From the NCBI GenBank assembly GCA_028456385.1, contig JALNQF010000014.1, forward strand, positions 186,001 to 250,000: 64,000 bases of DNA, written 5' to 3'. Made by a program: the position numbers and the translations under genes. The notes beneath the pieces are model-generated. The model did not search any database, was not told the origin of the DNA, and was given only the letters and a program-made list of their open reading frames with translations. Source of the DNA: Ophiosphaerella korrae. Taxonomy: Eukaryota; Ascomycota; Dothideomycetes; Pleosporales; Phaeosphaeriaceae. Shown one piece after another: positions 12,237 to 23,864 of the stretch; the stretch's first letter is position 1; each line of letters begins with the position of its first letter.

Positions 12237-13287
12237 CTTGAACAGATCCACGGCTTTGTGGGGAGAGCGGTGTGCTGGTGTGTTGGTGGAGATGAGAGTG
12301 GTGTTTGTGTGATAGGTAGGCCGTATTAACACTACGGGCAATACTTGAGCCATAGGTGGGGCAGCAAACGACCTTCACCTCAAGTTTGAAGAGGGAGTAA
12401 ATGAGATTCAATTCTTCATACATTTGTTGCTCCACCTTCACAAAGCTCCCTCCTAGTTCTATACCGCGACGCCTATGATGGGAGGTAAAGCAGGCGGGGA
12501 CGTACCTACGCCCAGCCGGCCGCCTTGCCACCTTAAAGACTGCCCAAGTCCTTCGATGTGTGAGAAGCTACACCGGTACAATTCACTACATCACCAAGCG
12601 ACGGATCGCCGGCTTCGATCATTGAATACCGCTCTCCAACTCAATCTTGATGAGAAGAGTGTTGCAATAGCGCTGAATTGGGACCCGGGAATATCATTAA
12701 AAGCAAAGAGTATGCAACTTTCAATATCATGTACTCCATTTTTATACTAGAACCTTCAACTGCATGAGGATGTCTTATCTTTGAGTGTTCATTCATATTT
12801 CAAGAATCATGCTAGGGAGTGGACTTCAATTGCGAATTTAATGGCTCTGGCTTCAAACAATTATTCTTTATTTTTATTTTTGGTCGAAGCCCATACCAAA
12901 ATATTCGTGCAAGATGTGACGACCCGATGCACGAGGTATTCAAATGTGAGGCCTCAAGAGTCGAGGATGAGGCAGCCACGAGAGAAAAAGGAGCTCATCC
13001 TCTAAAAGCATGCATAGAAAAGTGAAATTTCACCGACCTTGGTTAGTTATGTAAGGCCCAGTGCATTAGGTCTAAACAGGTTCTGAACTAATGCCCCCAG
13101 CACTGACGAGCTTTCGGCGGCGCTCCCTCCCCAACATCTCCTCCTCACCCTCCTTCCAGATACCATCCTCCTCAGAGAGATAGACCACAGTTCCTAAACT
13201 GTCACAAGAACCATATATATGCTGTATGGCTGCCACGAGCCGCACCTTTCAGGACAGATGCGTTTCCGGGTGTTTTTCAATTTTGCA
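12237..13287. other. Intergenic, no gene recognised
   Basis: About 1.05 kb upstream of the intact ankyrin gene, presumably holding its promoter. A 91-codon plus-strand frame at 12475-12750 shows no recognisable motif, and I do not call it a gene. Confidence 0.4.
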
Positions 13288-14369
13288 TCAAGCCTGGCCA
13301 GGTCTTGACTTGATCAATGTGCCCCTTCTGTTGCCCGAAACTCTAAAATGATAATCATGTCCGCCATCAACTTTCTGTGGAAGGTGAATGTTACCCAAGC
13401 GAAGGTAGTCCTTGGAGTTGTAAGATCCGTTAAGCGAGAGAGCGAGAGCTCCGTGCAGCAGAGGATCATTTCCACCTGAAGCTAATCGAACGAATTTCTC
13501 TTTCATTTTCCAAGTCAGAAATCTTGTAATAACATCGTCTTTATCAAGGAAGTCGAAAATCAAGTTACCCGTGGGATATTCCGAATGGAAATTACAGTCT
13601 CGAGAGCGTATCTAATACCGCGAACAATACCTCTTCTGTCTTTTTCGGTTTCTGCTCCTAGTCCGTATTTAACCGTGTGGTGGAGGAGATCCAGCATCAT
13701 CGACAGATTACTAGTTTCCCCAGATTCTACAACAGCATCAAGAGCATTAGGGAAAATTGCAGTCCTTGTTGAAAGAAAGTCTTCCCATTCCCAAGTGCTT
13801 TTGTTTAGCAATATAGGTTCTCCAATAGCTGCAGTGAGAGCGGGCTCGAAGTCTTGCGGTTGAGGGTCCTCCTCAACATAATGACAGCGATATAATTTAG
13901 AAATTACCCACCAATATTGGGTTTCTAGACAGCCATGGTGCCTACCAAAACGTTACAGATTTGGTTCGTATATTGGAACCTCAGCTTCTCGAGTTGAAAA
14001 GGCTGTACGCCCTTGTGCCTGCCGAGGAGATAGGATACAATACGCCTAATGAACTGGGGGAACACGTCCTGGACTTCAGAGCGCAGGACCTGTTGGCTGA
14101 GTATCGCGCCGCCGTATGTCTTGTATAGCTGGCTGCAGCCAAAACGATCGATAAAGTCGAAGAAGCTGAGTTTTTATATATATATATATATATATTTAAC
14201 TGCCTAATCAACAATAACTCGATTGAAAAGCCCTACTCGCGTCAATAATGCTGTATTAGGCGAGTTTGGTGCACTTACTGCAGACTAAACGAGCCTTCAT
14301 TGAAAACCCAGGAGTGCTCATGGAGATGATTTGATCAAAAATCTCAGGCGGAAGATCAAGAAGATCCAT
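13288..14369 (-). pseudogene. Decayed tandem copy of the F-box-like/ankyrin gene
   Basis: From ATG 14369 the minus strand reads MDLLDLPPEIFDQII and reaches VCS at a GTAAGT donor, the same exon-1 layout as the intact gene at 10780-12236. Matching pieces follow: YKTYGGAILSQQVL (paralogue IYGVAILSKKVL), FPNALDAVVESGETSNLSMML (paralogue LPSALDAAVASG), and IFDFLDKDD with LLHGALALSLNGSYNSKDY (paralogue LLYGALAFEKYGGYNPKDY). An (AT)n run at 14175-14196 lies within exon 2. Frame slips occur near 13940 and 13563, a stop follows MAV, and the ankyrin end is missing. The copy is therefore non-functional. Confidence 0.8.
14175..14196. repeat. (AT)n microsatellite inside decayed ankyrin gene
   Basis: An uninterrupted TA/AT run lies where the intact paralogue has ordinary coding sequence just after the intron. 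Confidence 0.8.
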
Positions 14370-15532
14370 TGCAATCAGGTTGAGAAGGCTGTGAAGTGCA
14401 GCCAAGATGTTCAATCAGTTGAAAGTTGAGTGAGTACGATGAGTGTTGATTCAGGTCACGGTACCTAGGTAGGATGTGTAGTGGGTTTCAAGGCAAGTGA
14501 GTCTAACCCAATGCCTCCAAACTTTTGTGATTGAAACGTGATTGACTAGCTGCAGGCAAGGTAAAGGTGGGTCATATAATCAAGCGAATGAGCTCCAGGC
14601 TTGTAAAAAGCGACCAAAGAAATAAAGAGACTAATTCCCACACATTCTCCATTTAAACATTGTCAAAATCCCTTCCCGAATCCATCCCACAAACTGCACA
14701 ACGAAGGATGAAGCAATACCCTGAAGTAGCCTCAAATACCCATCCCGCAACACTTTGAAAACTTCCCAGGCACTCAAGATAACGGCCCATTACATCTCAC
14801 AACAGGCGACTTCAGAACATGGCAATAGAATTGCTCGGGAATGGCCATCAAAAGCAAACCCTCGAGAGCACACACGCACAGCAAATCAACCTCGGGACGC
14901 AAGAGGAAAGCGCGTTCACCCATGATTTCAACTCACGCGCCGAACATTCCAAGACATCAACACAAACTCAATGGAGACCGATTCCCATCCTGCCGGTTCC
15001 AACAAATTTCTCTTCGTCACGCACAAGCCAACTAAAACACCGTGACTTCAACCCCCCCCAACCCCCCCCCACACACACACAAACGCGCAGTCCCCGTCTC
15101 CACACAAACAACCGCACCCACGTTCATCCCAACATACCCTATGCAGTAACTCTCCACCGGCCGTCGAAAGCAGAGACCAAAGGGCGCTGAAAAAGCGCGG
15201 CGCTGATTGGTCGGGTAGATAGGGCGCGACGTCATCTGCGCGCCCCTTCGGCCGCGAAACCCACCCACTCAGCAGCATGGGCATCGACGCGTGTGGTGGG
15301 CGGACATTTGTTGGTAGTGCGCCGGTGCGATGGATGTCTTGCGTGGTTTATTGGGTGCTGGGCTTTGCGCGCGCTGATACGTTGGTAGTATGGCTTTTCT
15401 CGTTCAAAAGCAAAAAAAAAAAATTACAAGTGTTATTCTGCGGAACGGATATAATACAACATTTACACCGTCTTTGCCCTTCTCTACATACGCATCCCGA
15501 TATTCAAGTATAATACACCCCCCCCCCCCAAG
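14370..15532. other. Intergenic, no convincing gene
   Basis: 1.16 kb between the decayed ankyrin gene and the 3' end of vps41. Overlapping plus-strand frames start at 14819 and 14841. The latter encodes a 64-residue basic peptide (MAIKSKPSRAHTHSKSTSGR...) that I cannot match to a family. Runs of C occur near 15054-15070 and 15521-15531. Confidence 0.4.
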
Positions 15533-18500
15533 CTACTCCTCCTTCTCGCGACACACCTTACACCCCCTCAGCACCCTCCCCACAAGATGCGCATTCGCTA
15601 CTTTCCCGCCCACACTCCTCGTCCACTCCCTTTCCCCCACGCCGCCCACACCCCCGGGCACCAAACATCTCAAATGAAAGACATGCCCGCACGCAAACCC
15701 CACCAGCGAATCCTGTTCCTCCTCTTCATCTCCATCGTCCACCGCGAACGGGCGCCGACACACCGTGCAGTGTCCCGGGGCCACGACGTCGTCCGTAGGC
15801 GAAGACGACGTGGAATCCGCGACATGGAATTTGACGCCGCGGCGCTGCCCCTGTCGTAACACGTCCATGCCCCCTGCGACCTCGCCACGCAACACGCGCG
15901 CCACGCCCTCGGCAATCTGCGCCTGCACGACGTACTCGCTGACCATCCTGCCCACACCATCCCTCAACCCCTCGATCTCCAAGCCCTCGGGGATGCGGCG
16001 CACCAGCTGAATAGGATCAATCGCAGTCCCAACCTCAGCCAGCAGCCCGCGAATGAAATGCGGCTTGTCCATGGCGTACTCGAGTAATGTGTCCCATAGC
16101 TCCGGGTCGTCCTGGTCCTTAGCGAATGAGATGGCGAAACTGACGTCGGAAAGGCGCTCGATGATGAGCAGGAGGGCGCGCTTAGTTTGGCCTGTTTTGG
16201 AGAGGATGTGGCTGTTGCAGTCAGTCTCTCAATCTATAGTTTTCGGGGGGGGGGGGGGGGGGGAAATGGGATGTGGGTCTACATACACAAGCTCCGGGAT
16301 GAATTCGCGCTTTTCGCACTCTTTAGTTGCTTTGTTGAGGTCGTACTCGTGGGATTTGCGGAGGTATTCGATGAGCAATGGGCGATCGTACTCGGCAAAC
16401 AGCTCGACCATGAGGTCTGCAAAGTCCTCAGCGAGGATTTTGCCGTCGGCGGCGAGGCGGTCTTCTGCAACGCGCTCCTTCGCAGTTCTGGCAGTGCGTT
16501 GGTGGAGCTCTGGTTTCCAGAGGCGGCGGAGGTAGAAGAAGAGGAAGGGGTTGTAGCGGTCTTCTTTTTGGAGCTGGGAGACGACATCGGCGGCGGGAAT
16601 GGTGCCGCGGCAGCCTTCTTCGACGAGGACGGTTATGGCTTCGGTGGAGGCTTCTTCGAGCTCGGCAAGGGATGCAGAGTCCATTTGCTCTTTGGTAATG
16701 CGCATTAGGATGAAGCCGGGTATGTCATCGCGGACGGCTTCGACGAGGTGGAAATCTCGGATCAAGGTCATTGCTGCGTCGGCATTCTGGAGCCGGATGT
16801 AGCATCGTAGAGCATCTCTTTGGTGGCCGCTTGCGAGGCACAACTTGGCCAGCCCATCTTGCAGTATTCGCCAGTCTCTACCCTGTACGTCGCCCTCGAT
16901 AGAATCTTCACTGACATCGCCGGTAGACAGCTTGCTTTTGATTGCTTCAATCACGCTGTTGATGTCATATAGGTCTGTATCCCAAGCCTCCAAAACGTGC
17001 TTGAAGCGGATTCGATCATGGATGATGTAGTGTCCAAGCACCACTTCATACACCATAGACGGAAGTGGCGGTTGCATCCGCTGTTTAGGTATGTACGGTG
17101 AGATCTCGTCAAAGTGGTTTGTCTGCGCGAACTTCCACACCCAATGTTCCCATCGAGCTGAGGTGCCGAGGACACGTCCGGCAACCTTTCCTGCTTCTTT
17201 CCAGTCCCCAGCATGAACAAGCTGCTGCACCCACAGATCCCCAATCCGCCTCTTCTCCTTCTCAATGGCTGAGTTTTGGTTCACTCGAGTGGCGGAGACG
17301 GTGGTCTGTGACGCGCTATCGTCGGCGAAAAATTCGTGCAAACTTCCTTGCGTCTTCATCGGCGTGGTTGCGGGAGAAGCTTCCAATGCAGGAAGTTGTG
17401 CAGTAGAGGCAATGATTTCCGGGTGATCTTCCAATAGTTCCCATGCATCTTTATAATTCTCATGCTCAAGTTCCCATTGGAAGTGATCCGATAGATCACG
17501 CTTGATAGCCAAGACGCAATCGTATGGACTGTGTATAAAGACTTTGAGACCTGCTGTAGCAGCGTTGGGATGAATCTGCAGTAGACGCTTTGCGGAAACT
17601 GACGATGGGGCATTACCCACGCTTGCCGAGGACATTGATGGCGCTTTTGGCGGCGTTTTCGAGTCGGATCCAAAAGGGATATTGATAGCATTGGCTCCAG
17701 AAGTGAAAATTCGTGCTGCACCAGCTCCTACATCCCAAATGCCGCCACCTATCGCTTCCAATGCACTCCTCTGGGCGGGCGTCATGGTCTGTGGATGGGG
17801 CACGTATAAAGTACCCAGATGGTAATCGGCAGCAGAAAGGCTCTCAAACCTACTCACTGTCAAAGAGTCCACCTCGACTTCATCCTCAGTTGCAGGGTTG
17901 ATCAGCTTCAGCTCGGGAGATAGGCCATTCGTCCTCCGATGCATGCCACGCCGCGGTGTTGAATCATCTTGAGTAATGGGATTGTCGTCGTCATCACGTG
18001 TCCGGTATGCAAGAACAAGAAGCAAAGAAGGGGTATAAAGCGATATGCCAGAAACAACACAATCATCGAAACGTAGGCTAGTTTGTCAGTAATAATATAA
18101 AGGAAGATGAAGTGCATACATACAAATGAACAACTTCGGCGCTGCCGACAGATCTCTCACCAACATGCTTGCCGCTACCCGTGTCGCCAGGGTACACACG
18201 GATGATCCACGCAGCGTCTCCCCAGCCAATGACCAATTTCTCTACCTTGCGTCTTTTCGTGCTGTGAGTGGCCTGGGAAAGTCGCTGATGGGGCAGTGTA
18301 GATTCGGGCTTGTCGACAGCGTACCCCCCGTTCAAGCTCATGATGGCATCATCATCCGACTCGAGCGACTTGTCGTCAATCCACTCCATCCGGGCTTTCC
18401 AGACACCAGCCATGTCTTGCCAAATGCGGCGATTCGGCTTCTCGATGAAGCCAATACGCTTCCATGCAGAATCCAAGTCTGCACTATCAAGATGGAGGTT

Positions 18501-19457
18501 GGTGCGCATGATGCGGATCCCATATTCGTTGGCCCAGGCAACAAACTTGCCGGAAAGGGACCACTTGATGCCACTGATAGTGCCCTCTCCCGAGTGCAAG
18601 ACCACGTCCTTGCCACCATGGCCTCCAAGCCCGATTGCGCCCAGCCAGCCCTGGGCAGCCTGCGATGCTGAGCTCGTGTTTGCATTGGAACGCACCCCAA
18701 TTTGGCCGCCGGTGGTGTGGATAAGCTCTCCGGCCAGACCTCCAGACAGGTACGAGCGGTCCGACTTGTAGTCTGGAGATAGTGCGACTGCCTGCATGGG
18801 CCGTCCAAAGTTGCGCAGCGTGACATCTTTGGGGTCTACCAGAGATGACACACAGACGTGGCCGTCTATGGATGCAGACGCAATGTAAATCTGGTTGGAG
18901 GGAATCGAGGGCACCTGCTGTTGTCGCTGTGCCCGAGGAGAAGCCTGGCCTGCGGGCGACGTCGTCTGTCTATCAGGAGCGTCTAGCCGGTCGGTCGATT
19001 TGTTGGGCGAGCCAGACGGCACGAAAGGTTGCGAGGGCACGAGGGGAGACACTGCCAGGGCGGTCACCGAGGCGGACGGATGTGCGTTGTAGGTGCGCAG
19101 CGTCTGGAAGGAGGGGATGTTGATGGCGTGGATGTTTCCGTTGTGGGTGCCTATGATCTACTGCACCTTAGCAAATGCTGCAGAGCATCAAGCCGTGCAT
19201 CTCCATACCATCTTGTCCCCCGCAACAATGAAGGAGCTCGTCGCGTCGCCATTGCGATAGATGGGCAGCAGACTGCTGGTCAGGCGACTGTACTTCAGCT
19301 TTGGCTCCTCGTCTGCCTCGTCGTCATCGTCGTCGTCGTCGTCGTCGTCTTCCGGCTCGTGCTCGGCGCTGTTCTTAGCGACGCTGGCTGCCTTTTCCAC
19401 GTGAGGCTGGCCGGGCGTGGGGGTGTGCGGCTCTCGTTCGGTCGCGTCGGCAGCCAT
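15533..19457 (-). CDS. vps41: Vacuolar HOPS subunit Vps41
   Basis: Four exons, 19209-19457, 18124-19157, 16287-18077 and 15533-16211, sum to 1,250 residues. The N-terminus is acidic with an Asp run (about residues 37-50). A WD40-type beta-propeller follows (KYSRLTSSLLPIYRNGDATS, IIGTHNGNIHAINIP, SASIDGHVCVSSLVD). Next comes a long alpha-solenoid of clathrin/TPR type (exon 3: ELEHENYKDAWELLEDHP, LGHYIIHDRIRFKHVLEAWD). The C-terminal RING-H2-like finger has CTVC, CGHVFHLRC and CKVC. In the HOPS complex Vps41 tethers AP-3 vesicles and endosomes to the vacuole through Ypt7. All introns are GT-AG. Intron 3 (16212-16286) uses GTATGT and contains a 19-nt G run. Shares a 219-bp upstream region with the divergent RMND1-type gene. 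Confidence 0.92.
16245..16263. repeat. Poly-G tract of 19 in vps41 intron 3
   Basis: An uninterrupted run of 19 G on the plus strand, which is C in the vps41 transcript, lies wholly within the 75-nt third intron, between donor and acceptor. Confidence 0.9.
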
Positions 19458-19676
19458 GGTGGTGGCATGAGGGCCAGACTGTCTACTCTGACGGACGTGG
19501 CGAGGTTGCTGTCCAGCGCTTCGACGTGACCATTGCTGTTGTCTAGCCGCGGCCGATGATGCGCGCCAAGCCGGGCCAGCATGGTGCAGGGATCACCGCT
19601 CCACCACGTTTGCTCAGGTTCCACATCTTCCGACTATTTGCTGTATCCTGTATCTCCATGTTCACGAGAATCATGA
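19458..19676. promoter_or_regulatory. Divergent promoter region vps41 / RMND1-like
   Basis: Only 219 bp lies between the two start codons, so both genes must be driven from this stretch. No specific factor site recognised. Confidence 0.45.
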
Positions 19677-21047
19677 TTGACTCGCTCCATCCCGGCCATG
19701 ATTTATCTGCGGTCGGCTGCAACCAATGGCTTGGCTAGGCGTCTCACTCACACCACCCGCCATTCTCCCGCCTGTCACCTTGCTGCACGATGCTTTTCAG
19801 CTACCCCAATCCGGCCCAAAAAGGCAGAAACTGCTTCGAAACAGGACGAGCCGGTAACCAAGGATGAGGCGGAAAATGAAAAGGAGCCTCCGCAGAAATC
19901 AGGAAAAGCCACGCGAAAAAACGCAGCCAAAACCTCCTCCCTCCGCAGCGTAGCCGTCGAGGCTCAACGCTCCAGAGCCTTTGTCAAGTCGCGGGGCCGC
20001 CAGCGTTTCGTCGACCCAGACGCCGACACCAAAGTATGCCCAACGCCTCGCCACCAGAAACCCCCAGGCTGACGCACCCAGACCGTCACCGCATACTGTG
20101 CCGCCGAAACATACGACATCCCCGCCGCCGCCCAACTAATCAAAGCCCAGGGCTACAACCTCGACCCCTTCCAAACCGGCCTCTACCCCCAAGTAATCCA
20201 CATCCAAACCGCGTCTCGCCCCTCCGAAGCCAAACCCCACCAGCACGGCGACATCTTCATCTTCGCATCCGGCACCCTCGTCGCCTGGAACGTGCGCGAG
20301 CGCGAAGCCCTCCACTTCGTGCACGTTATCCAGCCCGCCGCCCTAAACCCACACCTCTCGCGCATGGAAACAGAAGACCTCGAGTTCCTCGAAGACGCAT
20401 CGCAAGACGCCAGCGCCATCCTCGGCGACACCATCGTCCTCGGAACAAAGCCCGACCCCTTGCCCTCCCCGCTCGACACCACCCTCGCCAAAATCGCTTT
20501 CTCGTCGGGCCTCGCGCGCAGCACGAAGCTCGCCGTCTTGGAATCCCTGCTTTCAGAGTACCAGGCAAGCACCCGCGAGATCCCAACGATCCTGTCGGCG
20601 CCGCCCTCCTCCCGCTCGCCTTTCACGCGCTCCTTCATCCTGCGCAAGACGGGCGAATTGCTGTCCCTCCGCGCACACCTCAATCTGTACTCGGAGCTGA
20701 CCGACTCTATGCCGGACATCTTCTGGGACGCGCGGCACGAGCTGGGGCTCGGCGAGTACTACGAGCAGGTCGGGCGTGCGCTGGACGTTGGCGCAAGGAT
20801 CCGCGTGCTGAACGAGAAGATTGGGTTTGCGCAGGAGATTGCGAGTGTGTTGAGGGAGACGCTGAGCGAGCGCCATGGGTTGCGGCTTGAGTGGGCGATT
20901 ATTGCCTTGATTGCCGTGGAGGTTGTGTTGGAGTTTTATCGGCATTGGGTGGAGGGCGGGGAGCGGGGGGAAGGGAGTACCGAGGCGTTGGTGAGGGCGT
21001 ATGTGGAGCGGAGGATGGCGGAGGAGGATGGGAAGCGTGGAGTGTAA
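19677..21047 (+). CDS. Mitochondrial RMND1/Mrx10-type protein (DUF155)
   Basis: Two exons, 19677-20033 and 20082-21047, are joined in phase 0 across a 48-nt intron and give 440 residues. The N-terminus is rich in Arg/Ser/Ala without acids (LARRLTHTTRHSPACHLAARCFS), a typical mitochondrial presequence. A second ATG 21 nt downstream could also be used. A Lys/Glu-rich linker leads to the DUF155 domain (TVTAYCAAETYDIPAAAQL, HGDIFIFASGTLVAWNV, LERSTKLA-like segment, YSELTDSMPDIFWD). A C-terminal hydrophobic segment (LEWAIIALIAVEVVLEFY) forms the inner-membrane anchor typical of the family. Human RMND1 and yeast Mrx10 support mitochondrial translation; yeast Rmd1 and Rmd8 are cytosolic relatives. 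The presequence favours the mitochondrial branch. Confidence 0.87.
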
Positions 21048-21078
21048 ATATGTGCATGGCTTTGATACCCCACTCTGG

Positions 21079-21122
21079 ATTCGATTCGATTCGATTCGAT
21101 TTGATTTGATTTGATTTGATTT
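21079..21122. repeat. Pentanucleotide repeat GATTC/GATTT
   Basis: Tandem 5-bp units just after the RMND1-like stop change halfway from GATTC to GATTT, a single transition in all later units. Confidence 0.85.
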
Positions 21123-21172
21123 GCAGAGCACAAAAGAAAGTTGATTCTACCGCTTATATACACCCTCCAGCT

Positions 21173-22483
21173 TTATTGGTCGTCCAAGACATGCAGATAC
21201 TTCTTCTCCTCCCGCTTTTCCTTCTCTGACATGGGCGGCAAATCATAGTATTGTGAGCTGCGGTACCCCTTGAGATACTCATACGTCATAGTCTGCAGCT
21301 CAATCGGCTCGATGCCCAGATCCGCAAATGTCTTGGCTGCCGGATCAATCACCTGGTCGATGAATTCGCGCTCGACCTCGTCGCCCGAGTGGATGGGCCA
21401 CCAGATGAGTTTGTTGGCGTAGGTGGCGATGGGCTTGAGGATGCGTTTGGGGATGTTGACGTGGCGGCGCTTCTTCATGGCTTCCTTTTCGACCAGAGCG
21501 TTGAGTTCTTCCATGCTGTACTCTCTTGGGCCGTAGAGCTCGAATGTCTCGGCCGCGGTGGTGTCGTCGTGCAGCATTTGCTCGAGCGCCATGCCCACGT
21601 CGATGGCGTGGACTGGGAAGAAGCGCTCCTGCATGTGGTTGGAGGTAATGACGTTGGAGGGGGAGGCAAGACGATGAAGAAGGCGGTCTTCGAAGCCGAA
21701 CATGGGGGCGGGTCGGACGATGGTGGTTTCTGGATAGACGGAGCGTGCGAGTTGCTCGCCCTGGGCCTTTGTGCGGTAGAACTCTGAGGGTGAATCTAGC
21801 GATGCACTGTGTGATGAAACGTGGACGAAGCGATCAACATCGTACTTGGCCACGGCCTCGACGATGCGCTCCAGCCCTGCGACATGGACATCCTCCAAAG
21901 TGAAGTTCTTAGTGGGGTAGTCACGGCCAATGAGATTGTAGACAATATCGGAATGTCGCACGCTCTCCTCGATGGACGCCGTGTTGCGAAGATCCATTTC
22001 GACAAAGTGGACGCGACCAAGATCTCCGCTAACTTTGAGATGGCGCTTTGCCATTTCCTCCCGGAAGGGCACTATGACATTGCATCCGGACCGCGCTGGA
22101 TAAGTAAGCGGATGTCCTCAAAATATATATATATATATATATGCACATACCCAGCCTGTTCACAATGTAGCGCCCCAGAAATCCAGTGGCCCCGAAAACT
22201 GTCGCCGTGTATCCTATCCCGCGTAAGTGGTTGTTTGTATCTGCCCTGGCCACTGCATACCTCCGAGCGACGACCTCCCACCAGACACAGTCAAAATGGG
22301 CTTCCCCGTCCTTGAATGGTTAGCAATGGTCTGAATTTCATGACCGCCCGCATACCTCGTAATCCTGACATCTGAGTTGATCTGTCGCCGGCAAACCGAG
22401 GTGGAAAACCGGGCTGCGCGCATCGAAGGGGATTGAGTTGGCGCCGCCGCCCCAGCGCGAGCACATCGGAGAGGCAGAGCCAT
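21173..22483 (-). CDS. NADH:ubiquinone oxidoreductase 40-kDa subunit (NDUFA9/NUO-40)
   Basis: Three exons, 22261-22483, 22151-22213 (63 nt) and 21173-22095, give 402 residues, the usual size of the fungal complex I 40-kDa subunit. The N-terminus is an Arg/Ala/Ser-rich mitochondrial presequence. The atypical short-chain dehydrogenase fold follows: a nucleotide-binding glycine motif in TATVFGATGFLGRYIVNRL, then IVPFREEMAKRHLKV and VYNLIGRDYPTKNF. The small middle exon carries the glycine-rich loop. The acceptor of the second intron joins NRLA to RSGCNVIVPFR exactly as expected. That intron holds an (AT)n run at 22123-22142. The subunit binds NADPH and stabilises the Q-module of complex I in the inner membrane. 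Confidence 0.9.
22123..22142. repeat. (AT)n microsatellite in complex I subunit intron 2
   Basis: A run of AT units lies between the GTATGT donor and the acceptor of the second intron. Confidence 0.85.
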
Positions 22484-22668
22484 GTTGCGGCGTTCAATGG
22501 CTCAAGACAATGACGAATGATGCTTGGAGAGGCTCATGGGATGCGTCGACGTCGGGATGTGACGAGGCTTGGCACACGCTAGTCGCTCGTAGCTTCCGCC
22601 GCATCGCCATGCAACTACTACACCCCACAACGATCAAACACCTTCACGCCACACCTTCACCTCACAAG
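22484..22668. promoter_or_regulatory. Divergent promoter region complex I subunit / rpn9
   Basis: Only 185 bp separates the divergent start codons, so a mitochondrial respiratory gene and a proteasome gene share one short upstream region. I did not find a proteasome-associated element of the yeast GGTGGCAAA type. Confidence 0.45.
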
Positions 22669-23864
22669 ATGGCGATGGACACAGACACGATCCCAAACCT
22701 CCTGGGGGACGCGCGGGACCAGGCACCAGAGGAGCTGCAAGAGTACTTCATTGCGTTTGAGGATTATTGGGAGCGCAAGCTATGGCACGAGCTTACTGAC
22801 AAGCTTGTTGAGTACTTTGACCACCCGGAAAGTGCAAAGCAACGGATACCTTTTTTCGAGGCGTTTATTAAGAGCTTTGCAAACAAGATCAACCAGCTGA
22901 AGCTGGTCACATTAGGCTTGAACGCGGCAACACAGTGCAAGGGTAGGCGGCGATACAATTTATCTTGACCAGGCTGACATGTGCAGACGACAAGGAGCGC
23001 CTCAAGTTTGTCAACAACCTCGCCGAGAGCGTCAACAAGCCGGCCTCACAAGACGCCTACGTCTACGCCACCGTCGCAGCCGCCAGCATACAGCTACGAT
23101 TACGGGACGAAGAGGGCGCGAAGAAGAAGCTGGAGGAGTGCGAGAAAATACTCGAAAGCTTCGACTCGGTCGAGACAGTCGTGCACGCCTCGTTCTACCG
23201 CGCGAGCGCCGAGTACTACAAGTCCAAGCACGAATTCGCTGCCTACTACAAGAACGCTCTCCTATTCCTCGCCTGCGTCGACCTGCAAGACCTCGAGCTG
23301 CGCGACCGCCAGTCGCGTGCCTACGACCTCAGCATTGCCGCGCTGGTCTCCGACTCCATCTACAATTTTGGGGAACTGCTCCTCCACCCCATCCTCGACT
23401 CGCTCCTCAACACCCCGCACTCCTGGCTCCGTGACCTCCTCTTTGCGTTCAACCGCGGCGACCTCAGGGCGTATGACGTGCTCGCCGGCAACATCTCCAA
23501 GGTGCCCTTACTCAAGGAACACCAGACCTTCCTCTATCAAAAAATCTCCCTCTCCGCCCTGACAGAAACTGTCTTCCGCCGCCCCCCACACGACCGCGCC
23601 ATGACCTTTAGCGAGATCTCGCAGGAAACAAAGGTGCAGCCAAATGAAATCGAGCATTTGATCATGAAGGCGCTGAGCCTGGGATTGTTAAGGGGCCAAA
23701 TCGATCAAGTTGCAGAGATTGCGCGCATCAATTGGGTGCAGCCTAAGGTGCTGGATATGAAGCAGATCGAGAGCATGCGCAGCCGTCTCAAGGAGTGGGA
23801 CGCCAGCGTCAACCAGCTCGGTAATTGGATCGAGGGAGTGGGCAAGGACGTGTGGGCTGCGTAA
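22669..23864 (+). CDS. rpn9: 26S proteasome regulatory subunit Rpn9 (PSMD13)
   Basis: Two exons, 22669-22942 and 22987-23864, are joined across a 44-nt intron and give 383 residues, matching the normal length of about 380. The N-terminal solenoid begins LQEYFIAFEDYWERKLWHEL, with helical repeats through FYRASAEYYKSKHEFAAYYK. The C-terminal PCI domain includes TFSEISQETKVQPNEIEHLI and VLDMKQIESMRSRLKEW. Rpn9 belongs to the lid of the 19S particle and stabilises Rpn10 and lid assembly. The start MAMDTDTIPNLL was chosen because the longer in-frame extension reads as leader sequence. Confidence 0.93.

Noticed and set aside
14841..15035. 64-residue basic peptide as a possible small nuclear or ribosomal protein
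   Set aside because: Basic N-terminus only, no family match, and an overlapping longer frame of equal quality.
20036..20890. 284-residue plus-strand Arg/Pro-rich frame
   Set aside because: Alternate-frame shadow of the GC-rich RMND1-like exon 2.
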